Assembly: GCA_937870845.1 (NCBI GenBank)
Contig: CALMZR010000155.1
Span: forward strand, 1-48,647
Origin: an uncultured Chloroflexota bacterium
Lineage (GTDB): Bacteria; Chloroflexota; Chloroflexia; Thermomicrobiales; UBA6265
Reading direction: 5' to 3'
DNA: 48,647 nt
In this document: positions 26,085 through 33,030 of the stretch, piece by piece
Position numbering within the stretch: position 1 is the stretch's first letter
How the letters are laid out: every line of letters begins with the position of its first letter
Notes under the pieces: model-generated
Told to the model about the DNA's origin: nothing
Databases searched by the model: none
Seen by the model: the letters and a program-made list of their open reading frames with translations, nothing else
Position numbers and translations under genes: made by a program

Positions 26085-26998
26085 TGCTCGTCACGCTGCT
26101 TGCGCAGCAGCAGCAGTGCCAGCGTCATCAGGATAATCATGCTGACGACTGCGATGGCCGAGCCAGTCCCCACGTCGTTTCGAGTGAAGGTGTACTTGTA
26201 CGCGAGTACGATGAGGTTCTCGGTCGCATTGGAGGGGCCGCCCTGCGTCAGCAACCACGGCGTCTCGAAATCGTTGACGCTCCAAATGGTCATCAAAATC
26301 CACATCACGACCGAGATGCCGAAGATTTGCGGCATCGTGATGTCGCGGAACGACTGCCAGCGCCCCGCACCGTCGATCCTGGCCGCCTCGTAGATGTCGC
26401 GATCGATGCTTTGCAGCGCCGCCAGACACGACACCATCATGAACGGGAAGCTGCGCCAGATCTTGATCATGATCACCGAGAACATCGCCGAGTCGCCCGT
26501 GCTCAGGAAAAAGATGGGGCCGACGTCGACCAGACCGAGCGCCTGGTTGACGAGCCCGTTCTGATCGGCGATCAGCCAGCGCCAACTGGCGATGGAGACG
26601 ATGGACGGGATCACCCACGGCAGCAGCAGAGCGACCCGAAAAAACGCCCGGCCCGGAATCTCCTGGTTCAGCAATAGCGCCAGACCCAGCCCCATGAGGT
26701 AGCTGCCGGCCACGCTACACGCGGCGAAAAGCGCGCTGAACTTCATCGCATGCCGAAAGTCGGGCATGCCGAGCAGGTTGCGATAATTGGCGAGCCCGAC
26801 GAAGCCGTCGAGACGCAGCAGCGACCCCTCGTTGAGGCTGTAGTAAATCCCGGTCGCGAGGGGATTGAGGACGATCGCCACGATGAGCGCGATCGAGGGC
26901 AGCAGCAGCGCGTAAGGCAGAAGATCGGCCCGCCGTTGCCGCTCACGGCCTCCCCGTTCCGTGAAGCGCCGGTCTAGTGTCGATGCCCGAACGGCCAT
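26081..26998 (-). CDS. Carbohydrate ABC transporter permease, MalF type
   Basis: From ATG at 26998 the protein is about 305 residues with a basic N-terminus and about six transmembrane segments. The EAA motif, RDIYEAARIDGAGRWQSFRDITMPQI, is intact. The start is not certain: the frame extends to 27136 but that part is not membrane-like. It follows the binding-protein gene by about 90 bases that contain a strong hairpin, and ends four bases inside the MalG-type gene. Confidence 0.93.
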   Translation of the reverse strand: MAVRASTLDRRFTERGGRERQRRADLLPYALLLPSIALIVAIVLNPLATGIYYSLNEGSLLRLDGFVGLANYRNLLGMPDFRHAMKFSALFAACSVAGSYLMGLGLALLLNQEIPGRAFFRVALLLPWVIPSIVSIASWRWLIADQNGLVNQALGLVDVGPIFFLSTGDSAMFSVIMIKIWRSFPFMMVSCLAALQSIDRDIYEAARIDGAGRWQSFRDITMPQIFGISVVMWILMTIWSVNDFETPWLLTQGGPSNATENLIVLAYKYTFTRNDVGTGSAIAVVSMIILMTLALLLLRKQRDEQ

Positions 26999-27042
26999 GC
27001 CCGTACACCCTGGCGTGCCGACGACGCGGGTTTTCCGACGAG

Positions 27043-27074
27043 GGCCGGCGCCGAGATGAAGCACGGCGCCGGCC
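27043..27074 (-). promoter_or_regulatory. Intercistronic hairpin between binding protein and permease genes
   Basis: GGCCGGCGCCG and CGGCGCCGGCC form an exact 11-base-pair stem with a 10-base loop. It lies 16 bases past the binding-protein stop. It has no T tract. In the E. coli mal operon a palindromic sequence in the same place (between malE and malF) stabilises the upstream mRNA, giving more binding protein than permease. A like role here is inference. Confidence 0.6.
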
Positions 27075-27089
27075 GGCGACGTATCGCCG

Positions 27090-28394
27090 CTACTCGACGA
27101 TCGAAACCAACCGCTCGTTGGCTTTCTGCATCGCATCCTGCACCGGTTGGCCTTGCAGCAGATCCTGCGCCAGCGTCTGCAGCACGCCCTCGCCTTCGAC
27201 CTCGTTCAGGACGGGGAATATGCCCTCGGCCTGCGCCCCCGTGCTCTTGCCGACCGGGACCCAGTTCTCGATGATGAACCGGATGTTCTCCTTGTCGGCG
27301 AAATAGTCGTCGTCGGCGATCGACTGGCGCACGGGAATCTGCGTGACGTGCCCCTCAGTCCACAATGGCAACAGGTTGTCCAGCCTCCAGGCCAGAAACT
27401 CCATTGCCTGCTCTTTGGACTCGCTTTGCTCGTAGAGCATGATGTTGTTGACCCAGGAGACGGTGCCCTGCTCGCCGCTCGGCGACGTGAGCGGCTGCAT
27501 CACCCCGATCTGCTCGCCGATTTCCGGCAGTCGCCCCTCGAGACCCGGGGTAGCCAGGACCATCGCCGCGTCGCCCTGGCTGAAGGCTTTGAGCGCGTCG
27601 TCGCCGGTGTAGCCGGCGCTGGCCGGGTGGACGGACCCGGCCGCGACCATGTCGGCGAGCAGTTGCAACGCCTCGACGTTGCGCTCGTCCATCAGGTTGA
27701 CCGCGCGCTCCGGAGTGAACAGTCCGCCGCCGTTGTTGAGGCAGAAGGCGAGGATGTGATGCACCCCGCCATTCTCGGCGCCGGACAGGACGTAGCCGTA
27801 CTGCTGCTCCCCGGTGGTCAGCGCCGCGGCCGCGGCGGCGAAATCCTCCCAGGTCGTGGGCGGCTCGACCCCTGCATCTTCGAACAGATCCCTGCGGTAG
27901 TAGAGGACGCGGATGTCGATGGCCCACGGAACGGCCACGTAGTGATCGTCGTAGCGCAGGCGCTCGATCGTGCCGGGGAGAAAATCGTCCAGCGCGCCAG
28001 TGCTCTCCAATTCGGCGACCAACTCGTCGACCGCGGCCACGGCGCCCTGATCGTAAAACTGCACCGCCTGATACGCGGCGCCAGTGCTGACATCCGGCGC
28101 CGATCCCGCGCCGATCGCGGTGGTGAACGTCTGGTACCAGTTAGCCCAGGGCGTCGAGCGGTACTCCACCTGAATCGCGGGGGTGGCCTCGTTGAACTGG
28201 GCGATCAGCGCCTCGTTCGTGTCGATGTACTCCGGCGGCCCCCAGACCATGTCCCAAAACTGGAGATTGGCGGCGTCCTGCGCGGCGTGCGACCGGTCAG
28301 GCGCATATCCGGCAAGTCCTGTGGCAAGACCTACTCCCGCGAGGCTCTTCAGCAAGGTCCGTCGGTTGTGGCGGCGCCGAGCGAACGACGACAT
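27090..28394 (-). CDS. ABC sugar-binding protein (family 1 SBP) with Tat signal
   Basis: The 434-residue protein is an extracytoplasmic solute-binding protein of the maltose/glycerol-3-phosphate type: the mature part begins near NLQFWDMVWGPPE and has the ligand-binding SBP pattern including AFNEATPAIQVEY-like strands, ALKAFSQGDAAMVLATPG and MEFLAWRLDN. The N-terminus is a Tat signal: RRHNRRTLLKSLAG, then a hydrophobic segment and a cleavage site near SHA-AQD. No lipobox was seen. Specificity cannot be read from the sequence. It heads the importer operon; a 340-base gap precedes it. Confidence 0.94.
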   Translation of the reverse strand: MSSFARRRHNRRTLLKSLAGVGLATGLAGYAPDRSHAAQDAANLQFWDMVWGPPEYIDTNEALIAQFNEATPAIQVEYRSTPWANWYQTFTTAIGAGSAPDVSTGAAYQAVQFYDQGAVAAVDELVAELESTGALDDFLPGTIERLRYDDHYVAVPWAIDIRVLYYRRDLFEDAGVEPPTTWEDFAAAAAALTTGEQQYGYVLSGAENGGVHHILAFCLNNGGGLFTPERAVNLMDERNVEALQLLADMVAAGSVHPASAGYTGDDALKAFSQGDAAMVLATPGLEGRLPEIGEQIGVMQPLTSPSGEQGTVSWVNNIMLYEQSESKEQAMEFLAWRLDNLLPLWTEGHVTQIPVRQSIADDDYFADKENIRFIIENWVPVGKSTGAQAEGIFPVLNEVEGEGVLQTLAQDLLQGQPVQDAMQKANERLVSIVE

Positions 28395-28734
28395 GACGCT
28401 CTCCTCTCACGCTGCGGCCAATGAGACGATCCGGGAAAGCGTGGAGGATCCAGGAGCTGGAGCTTCATCACGGCTTTCCCATGGCTCCGTTCCTGATTGT
28501 TGTCAAATTCACCCCGCTGTCAACCGGCGACCTCCTGTGCAGCATCATCCGCACGCCGATGGACAGCACGACTGGGTTGAAGCTCCTCAGGGCTTGGCGA
28601 CGTCGACAGCGCCGTGCGCAACTCGTGTCATTCCGACGCAGCGAGGAATGACACAACGTCGGCGCGGCGCTGAAACCGAGGCGCGTTTCGAGCGCAGATC
28701 CACGAAGTTCCGACGAAATGCAGGCGCGAGGGTG
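28395..28734. other. Intergenic region upstream of the ABC importer (340 bases)
   Basis: No convincing gene. It contains a perfect 10-base-pair palindrome at 28625-28654 that looks like a deletion derivative of the ~90-base repeat. The promoter of the importer and the end of the SepIVA-like operon should both lie here, but no clear -35/-10 pair or terminator was identified. Confidence 0.5.
28625..28654. repeat. Miniature palindrome GTGTCATTCC...GGAATGACAC
   Basis: Two exact 10-base arms separated by 10 bases (GACGCAGCGA). The arm matches the ends of the ~90-base repeat at 21966 and 45996, so it is likely an internally deleted copy. Confidence 0.8.
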
Positions 28735-29262
28735 CTACTTCCCGACGTGCCGCTTGGCCTGCCCCAGTTGCTCCAGGGCTTCGCGCATCGACTCGATAAC
28801 CAGGTTCATGCCGTCCTGAACCGCGTCTTCCACGCGCCCGAGCTGCTGCAAGGCGTACTCGTCGATCTGGCCCATGGAGCGGCGCTTGTCCAACTCCACC
28901 TGGCGCAGGTACTCCTCGCCGCGCTGCCGCGCCTCGTTGGTGATGCCTTGCTCGGAGATGATATACTCGGCTTGGCTGCGCGCCATGTCGAGGATCTTGG
29001 CGGCTTCCTGCTGGGCGCTGGTGATGATGTCGGAGCGCTCCTCGACTACCCGTTGCGCCTGCTGGATCTCGCGCGGCACCGCGCCACGGATGCGATCCAG
29101 CAAGCCCAGGAACTCTTCTTCCTCGACCATGACCCGCGTGCTGAACGGCATCCGCCGGCCCACACCGACCAGCTCTTCCAGCCGGTCGAGCAGCACGAGG
29201 ACGTCGTCTGGATCCTCGTCGACGACCTCCGGGTCGAACAGGTCTGGGCCGTCGTCGCTCAT
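28735..29262 (-). CDS. SepIVA/DivIVA-like coiled-coil protein
   Basis: The 175-residue acidic protein has an N-terminal domain (about 15-60, with VLLDRLEELVGVGRRMPFSTRVMVEEEEFLGLLDRIRGAVPREI) and a long coiled coil (about 65-165). That domain and its position next to coaD and rsmD match the mycobacterial septal protein SepIVA, a DivIVA relative whose gene is in a coaD/rsmD neighbourhood. Similar genes are annotated as ATP synthase subunit B-like. A cell-division or cell-envelope scaffold role is inference. It follows coaD by 26 bases. Confidence 0.55.
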   Translation of the reverse strand: MSDDGPDLFDPEVVDEDPDDVLVLLDRLEELVGVGRRMPFSTRVMVEEEEFLGLLDRIRGAVPREIQQAQRVVEERSDIITSAQQEAAKILDMARSQAEYIISEQGITNEARQRGEEYLRQVELDKRRSMGQIDEYALQQLGRVEDAVQDGMNLVIESMREALEQLGQAKRHVGK

Positions 29263-29288
29263 GGCGCCTTGCTCCCGTCGTCGCCCCG

Positions 29289-29894
29289 TCAGGCGCGAGC
29301 CGCGAGCTTCGCGCGCAGCGCGTCGCCCACGACCGCCGGCACGAGCCCGTCGATATCGCCGCCCAGCGCCGCCACCTCCCGGATGAGGCTCGAGCTGATG
29401 AAGGAGTGCCCGGAGGAGGTCATCAGGCAGACCACCTCGATCTCCGGCGCCAGGTGGGCGTTCATGTGCGCCAGCTTGAACTCGTACTCGAAATCCGAGA
29501 CCGCGCGCAACCCACGCACGATCACCCCAGCATTGCGAGCCCGGGCGTAATCTACGGTCAGCCCGGAAAAGCTGTCAACGACGATGTTGCCCTCCGGCGC
29601 GCCGGCCGCTGCCGCCCGCGCCAGCGCGATCCGCTCCTGCGTCGAAAAGAGCGCCCCCGGCTTCTCCTGCCCTTCATAGACGGCGACGATCACCTCGTCG
29701 AACAGCCGGGCCGCCCGCCGCGCCACGTCGACGTGACCCAGCGTAATCGGATCGAAGCTCCCCGGATAGATCGCTCGTCGCGGATTCGAGACGAGTCGTG
29801 AGTCGTGGGTCGTGAATCGTGAGTCGTTGGGCGACAATTCGACCGAGTCGCGCCGACCGGTTTCGCACGGTTTTTCTTCCGACTGACGACTCAC
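29289..29894 (-). CDS. coaD: Phosphopantetheine adenylyltransferase
   Basis: CoaD makes dephospho-CoA from phosphopantetheine and ATP. The core begins at RRAIYPGSFDPITLGHVDVA (29789 down), has the ISSSLIREVAALGGDI motif and ends normally. Family members start at about that point. Here the preceding ~35 codons are heptamer-array sequence, giving [16 protein letters not shown]. In-frame start options are GTG at 29894, which has GGAG 9 bases upstream, and TTG at 29837. No ATG is available near the core. The start therefore cannot be settled from sequence, and the protein may carry an array-encoded N-terminus. Confidence 0.93.
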   Translation of the reverse strand: MSRQSEEKPCETGRRDSVELSPNDSRFTTHDSRLVSNPRRAIYPGSFDPITLGHVDVARRAARLFDEVIVAVYEGQEKPGALFSTQERIALARAAAAGAPEGNIVVDSFSGLTVDYARARNAGVIVRGLRAVSDFEYEFKLAHMNAHLAPEIEVVCLMTSSGHSFISSSLIREVAALGGDIDGLVPAVVGDALRAKLAARA

Positions 29895-29909
29895 GACTCA
29901 CGACTCCGT
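29791..29909. repeat. Paired heptamer array element B (GTGAGTC type)
   Basis: Left arm 29791-29830 and right arm 29880-29909 carry heptamers of GTGAGTC (with GTGGGTC, GTGAATC and GTCAGTC variants) in opposite orientation. The spacer is about 50 bases. The right arm contains the rsmD stop codon; the left arm lies in the coaD 5' region. Pairing is good but not exact: one extra G in the right arm. Confidence 0.85.
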
Positions 29910-30464
29910 CTCGTAGATCGAAAAGCAACTGTCGCCGTGGCAGCGCTCGCGCAAGCGGACCAGGCGCCCGGCCTGCTCGGGCAGCGTCACCCGCGGCGAG
30001 TGCCCGATCGCCAGGATCGTATCCGAGTCTACCAACGGGGAGCGCCCGACCCGCTCCAACGTGGCGACGAGATCCGGATCGGCGTAGGGCGGGTCCATGA
30101 CGATCAGGTCGTACGGCGCGGCATCCGCCGGGCTACGCTCGGCGCGGCCAAGGAAGCTCGATACCGATTCCTGATAGACGCGAGTCACGTTCGCGTAGCG
30201 GGTGTGGGCCAGGTTGGCCCGCACCACCGCCGCCGCCGCCGCGTTCTGCTCCACGAAATCGGCCGTCTCCGCCCCGCGCGACAACGCCTCGATGCCGATG
30301 CCGCCGGTGCCGGCATACAGATCGAGCACCCGCACCGGCTCCACCCCCAGCGAGGCGAGCATCGAGAAAAGCGCGCCCTTGATCTTGTCGGCCATTGGCC
30401 GGGTGAACTTTCCCGCCGGCCCCTTGAGCTGAAACCCTCGTCGTTCGCCAGCAATGACGCGCAT
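29898..30464 (-). CDS. rsmD: 16S rRNA (guanine966-N2)-methyltransferase RsmD
   Basis: The 188-residue methyltransferase has the start MRVIAGERRGFQLKGP, the SAM loop DLYAGTGGIGIEALSRG and the catalytic box VMDPPYADPD. Length is normal from ATG at 30464, and the longer frame upstream is array and leader sequence. It ends YETES followed by TGA at 29900-29898, and that GAGTCGTGA is the first heptamer of element B. Element C lies 16 bases upstream of the start. Confidence 0.95.
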   Translation of the reverse strand: MRVIAGERRGFQLKGPAGKFTRPMADKIKGALFSMLASLGVEPVRVLDLYAGTGGIGIEALSRGAETADFVEQNAAAAAVVRANLAHTRYANVTRVYQESVSSFLGRAERSPADAAPYDLIVMDPPYADPDLVATLERVGRSPLVDSDTILAIGHSPRVTLPEQAGRLVRLRERCHGDSCFSIYETES

Positions 30465-30479
30465 GGGGGGAGTATGACC

Positions 30480-30597
30480 GGAGTCGTGAGTCGTGAGTCG
30501 TGAGTCGAAAGAACGATGTCCGGCGGCGTCGGGGTTGGTCGGGCCGGCCGCATCGCCTTGCGTCTTACGACTTTCGACTTTCGACTCACGACTCGGC
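30480..30597. repeat. Paired heptamer array element C (GTGAGTC type)
   Basis: The left arm 30480-30511 holds four GTGAGTC-like units and ends GTCGAAAG. The right arm 30563-30597 holds GACTTTC and GACTCAC units in reverse orientation. The middle heptamers differ (GTCGAAA instead of GTCGTGA), so pairing is partial. The spacer is about 50 bases. It lies between the 30724 gene and rsmD. Confidence 0.8.
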
Positions 30598-30610
30598 CTA
30601 CAAACACGAA

Positions 30611-30630
30611 CCCGGCCACTGAGGGCCGGG
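30611..30630 (-). terminator. Hairpin downstream of the 30724 gene
   Basis: CCCGGCC and GGCCGGG (7-base-pair stem, 6-base loop) in the transcript direction, followed by TTCGTGTTTGT. A second hairpin (GGAGCGC and GCGCTCC, 30654-30671) lies between it and the gene. Likely an intrinsic terminator, though the T run is broken. Confidence 0.5.
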
Positions 30631-30723
30631 CACGTGCGGGAAGGGGAAGGGGTGGAGCGCGGGTGCGCTCCGTGAGCTCTGGGAGGGCGTCGGGTTGTAG
30701 GGGACGACGCTCTCTGGGGATGT

Positions 30724-31155
30724 CTACGTCGCGGCGCTGGCGCCGGATTCATGGCGGGGCGGATCCGGGTTGGCCGCGGCTGCATCGGCGACGATCTCGC
30801 CCGTGGCCGCGTCGATCCATTTGCGGCGCAATCCGTCGTAGTAAAAAGGGCTGCTGACCGGCGGCGTCGGCGCGGCTGCCGGCCGCGCCCGCTGGCTGAT
30901 CCCGATACGCCGCGCGCCGGGCATGAACCAGACACTGAACTCCGCGTCGGCGACCTCGTCCAGCACTCGGCCCACACACCACCACCCGCCGCGGCCAGGG
31001 CGCGGCGGCGCCATGATGCCGGTGACGCGCTCCGCGATGGCGCCGGCGGTCAGCCCGGCGTGCGCCGGATCGGCGCGGCGCCGGGCGCGCAGCACCGCCA
31101 CCGCCTTCACGACCGCCAGGGTGCTTTCATCGAGGGACGGCTGAGACTCATTCAT
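30724..31155 (-). CDS. Hypothetical protein, possible winged-helix N-terminus
   Basis: The 143-residue protein starts at ATG 31155, with GGAGG 9 bases upstream; a longer frame from 31188 lacks a site. Residues 12-70 look helix-rich, with LTAGAIAERV and GGWWCVGRVLDEV as in a winged-helix domain. Residues 70-110 are strand-like (FSVWFMPGARRIGIS). A segment FYYDGLRRKWIDAATGEIV is followed by a Pro/Ala-rich tail. No family was recognised. It is the first gene of the run to rsmD, separated from it by hairpins and element C. Confidence 0.6.
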   Translation of the reverse strand: MNESQPSLDESTLAVVKAVAVLRARRRADPAHAGLTAGAIAERVTGIMAPPRPGRGGWWCVGRVLDEVADAEFSVWFMPGARRIGISQRARPAAAPTPPVSSPFYYDGLRRKWIDAATGEIVADAAAANPDPPRHESGASAAT

Positions 31156-31295
31156 GGCAGGGTCCTCCCGGTGGCGCGCAATGACCACCTCGCCCGATGG
31201 TCCCTACCGGTCGGCGCTGCGGCGCTCCGGGACGGAGTAGATCATATGTTCTATTCGGTCAGGGGTCAATCCCCGGCCATGGGTGAAAGGTGTTT

Positions 31296-31361
31296 GGGTG
31301 ATGGGGTGAAAGGGAGGAATCAGGAGACGGGAGCCACAAGCCGACGCTCACCCCATCGCCC
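31296..31361. repeat. Paired heptamer array element E (GGGTGAT/GGGGTGA type)
   Basis: Left arm GGGTGATGGGGTGA (31296-31309) and right arm TCACCCCATCGCCC (31348-31361) pair with one mismatch across a 38-base spacer. A further GGGTGAAAGG unit precedes the left arm and TATCACCCC follows the right. The right side ends 7 bases from the stop of the TetR fragment. Confidence 0.65.
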
Positions 31362-31376
31362 TATCACCCCACAACC

Positions 31377-31784
31377 CTATGAGCCATCGTGCGGCACGAG
31401 CGTCGTCACCAGATGCCGGCGATACGCGACGTGCGCTCCTCCGCTCGGCAGGTGACCCGGCGATTCCCTGACCCGGCGCAACGTCCCCACGTACGCGGCA
31501 TAGGCGAGCAATCCGCGCTGTCGCACCTCGTCGGCCGAGAGTCCGCGGGCGCGAAAGCACGCGATGAGATAGTCGATCCGGCGCTCGGACACCCGCCGCA
31601 GGACCGGCTGCACGATCGGGTCGTCGGCGGCGTCGGAGACCGCCAGGTGGAAAGCATGGCCGAATCGGGTCGCCTCGTCCGCCTCGTCACTGGCGAGCGC
31701 GCGCGCGATCAACTGCTCGAGCCGCTCGCGAGGATCGACGATCCGGTCGAGGTCGGCGATCGCCGCGATCCCGCCCTCCACCAT
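31377..31784 (-). pseudogene. TetR-family regulator lacking the DNA-binding half
   Basis: The frame encodes about 135 residues that match only the ligand-binding part of TetR regulators: VDPRERLEQLIARAL, then SDAADDPIVQPVLRRVSERRIDYLIACFRARGLSADEVRQRGLLAYAAYVG. The helix-turn-helix that should precede it is absent. Only 36 bases separate the fragment from the divergent DUF6463-like gene, so the N-terminal half has been lost. It cannot bind an operator in the normal way. Two ATG/GTG codons near 31784 could still start a short product. Confidence 0.65.
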
Positions 31785-31820
31785 TGTCTGACTGATGGAA
31801 TTGCGCGAAGGAGGCGTCAC

Positions 31821-32198
31821 ATGCGCCGCTACATCGGTTTGGCGGTGATCCTGATTGGTCTCGCCCACGTACTCTATGTCGTCGTGGCCAAATCCGGTCC
31901 ATGGGTCGCGATCGTCCGCGACGGGGTGGTCAACGCGGTCGAACCGCATCCGGAGCGGGAGGCAGCAGTTTGGTCGCTCTGGTTCGGCGTCTTTGTCGCC
32001 ACCACCGGCGCCCTGATCGCTACGATCCAGGCGCGGGGACAGCACGCGCCGGCCTTCGCCGGCTGGGCGCTCCTCGCGATGGGGCTCCTCGGCGGCATCC
32101 TCATGCCAATCTCGGGGTTCTGGGCTGGAATCCCGCTCGGTCTCCTCATCCTGCTGCCGCCGCGACGGGGCAAGCGCGAATCGAGCGCCTACGCATGA
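31821..32198 (+). CDS. Small membrane protein, DUF6463-like
   Basis: The 125-residue protein has four hydrophobic segments ([64 protein letters not shown]) and a basic tail. The ATG at 31821 has a strong AAGGAGG site 6 bases upstream. Small proteins of this type are commonly encoded next to TetR regulators, which agrees with the truncated TetR gene divergent from it. Function unknown. Confidence 0.7.
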   Translation: MRRYIGLAVILIGLAHVLYVVVAKSGPWVAIVRDGVVNAVEPHPEREAAVWSLWFGVFVATTGALIATIQARGQHAPAFAGWALLAMGLLGGILMPISGFWAGIPLGLLILLPPRRGKRESSAYA

Positions 32199-32255
32199 CC
32201 GGGCGAAGTCTCGGGCCGTGTGGCAACGCGTGGGCGGAGTCTTCCGGCGTCCCCA

Positions 32256-32282
32256 GAAGTTCCCGAAGTTCCCGAAGTTCGC
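32256..32282. repeat. Three 9-base tandem units (GAAGTTCCC)
   Basis: Two exact GAAGTTCCC units and a third as GAAGTTCGC. The unit differs by one base from that of the rqcH array (GAAGATCCC in the same phase). It lies outside any recognised gene, between the DUF6463-like gene and the LuxR-type gene. The rest of 32199-32493 shows no gene. Confidence 0.8.
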
Positions 32283-32493
32283 GGCGATCCGGCCACGAAC
32301 GCCAGACCGACCGCGCCCCAACCAGCCTTCTGGACCGGCGCCAGGGCCATGCCCGTCACGCGGGACCGCCGATATTCGTCATCTTTCCGTGTGCCCTTCA
32401 CAGCGTCTCCACATTTCGCGGCTACCGTCGGCAGAGACGATGGATACGCTCGTGGCGAACGACAGGGCGAAGACCAAAGGAGACAGACGCATC

Positions 32494-33015
32494 GTGAACG
32501 ACGGATCGCAATTGGCCGCCATCCCGCGCGCGACGCTCGACCCGGCGCGGGCGAACTGGTCCCAACCCGCAAGCGCCCGGCCAGGATCATTCCGACCCGG
32601 CGCGACCATTACGAACGGGCGAACCGACCGCATGGCGATGTTGAAGGCCGCCGCCGAAGCGAGGACGGCGCTTGAGGACGCCGTCGTGGCGGCAGCCGTG
32701 GCCGCCCAGCGCGCCCGCTCCGTGACGCTGGCGCTGGAAGAGGCGTTGGCGGGTTTTGCCGCGACGGACGGCAAAACCGCCGCGCTCCCTTCCCACGCCG
32801 TGACGGCTTGGCCCCCACCCGCCGATACGCTCAGCCCGCGCGAGAAAGAGGTCCTGGCCCTCGTGGCCGAGGGGCGATCCAACAAGGCGATCGCCGAAGC
32901 GCTGTTCGTCTCGCCGAACACCGTCAAGACGCACGTCGCCTCGCTGCTCAACAAGCTGGACGCCGACAGCCGGGTCCAGCTCGCGGCCATCGCCGCCCGC
33001 CAGGCGGCGTACTGA
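32494..33015 (+). CDS. LuxR-type (GerE) helix-turn-helix regulator
   Basis: The 173-residue protein ends in a clear GerE DNA-binding domain: [43 protein letters not shown], followed by QLAAIAARQ. The N-terminal 100 residues are Ala-rich and probably helical or coiled, with no receiver, PAS or GAF signature. The GTG at 32494 is preferred because AAAGGAG lies at 32476-32482, though an 11-base spacing is long. ATG at 32440 or 32632 is an alternative. It converges on the P450 gene at 33031. Confidence 0.8.
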   Translation: MNDGSQLAAIPRATLDPARANWSQPASARPGSFRPGATITNGRTDRMAMLKAAAEARTALEDAVVAAAVAAQRARSVTLALEEALAGFAATDGKTAALPSHAVTAWPPPADTLSPREKEVLALVAEGRSNKAIAEALFVSPNTVKTHVASLLNKLDADSRVQLAAIAARQAAY

Positions 33016-33030
33016 GCGACGCGCCGCCGC

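Noticed and set aside
28183-29550. Plus-strand frame of 455 codons across the binding-protein start and the SepIVA-like gene
   Set aside because: It spans two minus-strand genes and an intergenic repeat, with no recognisable domains.
32189-32590. Minus-strand frame of 133 codons upstream of the LuxR-type gene
   Set aside because: No ribosome-binding site, the product is low in complexity and driven by the 9-base repeat (GTSGTSG), and it overlaps a better-supported plus-strand gene.
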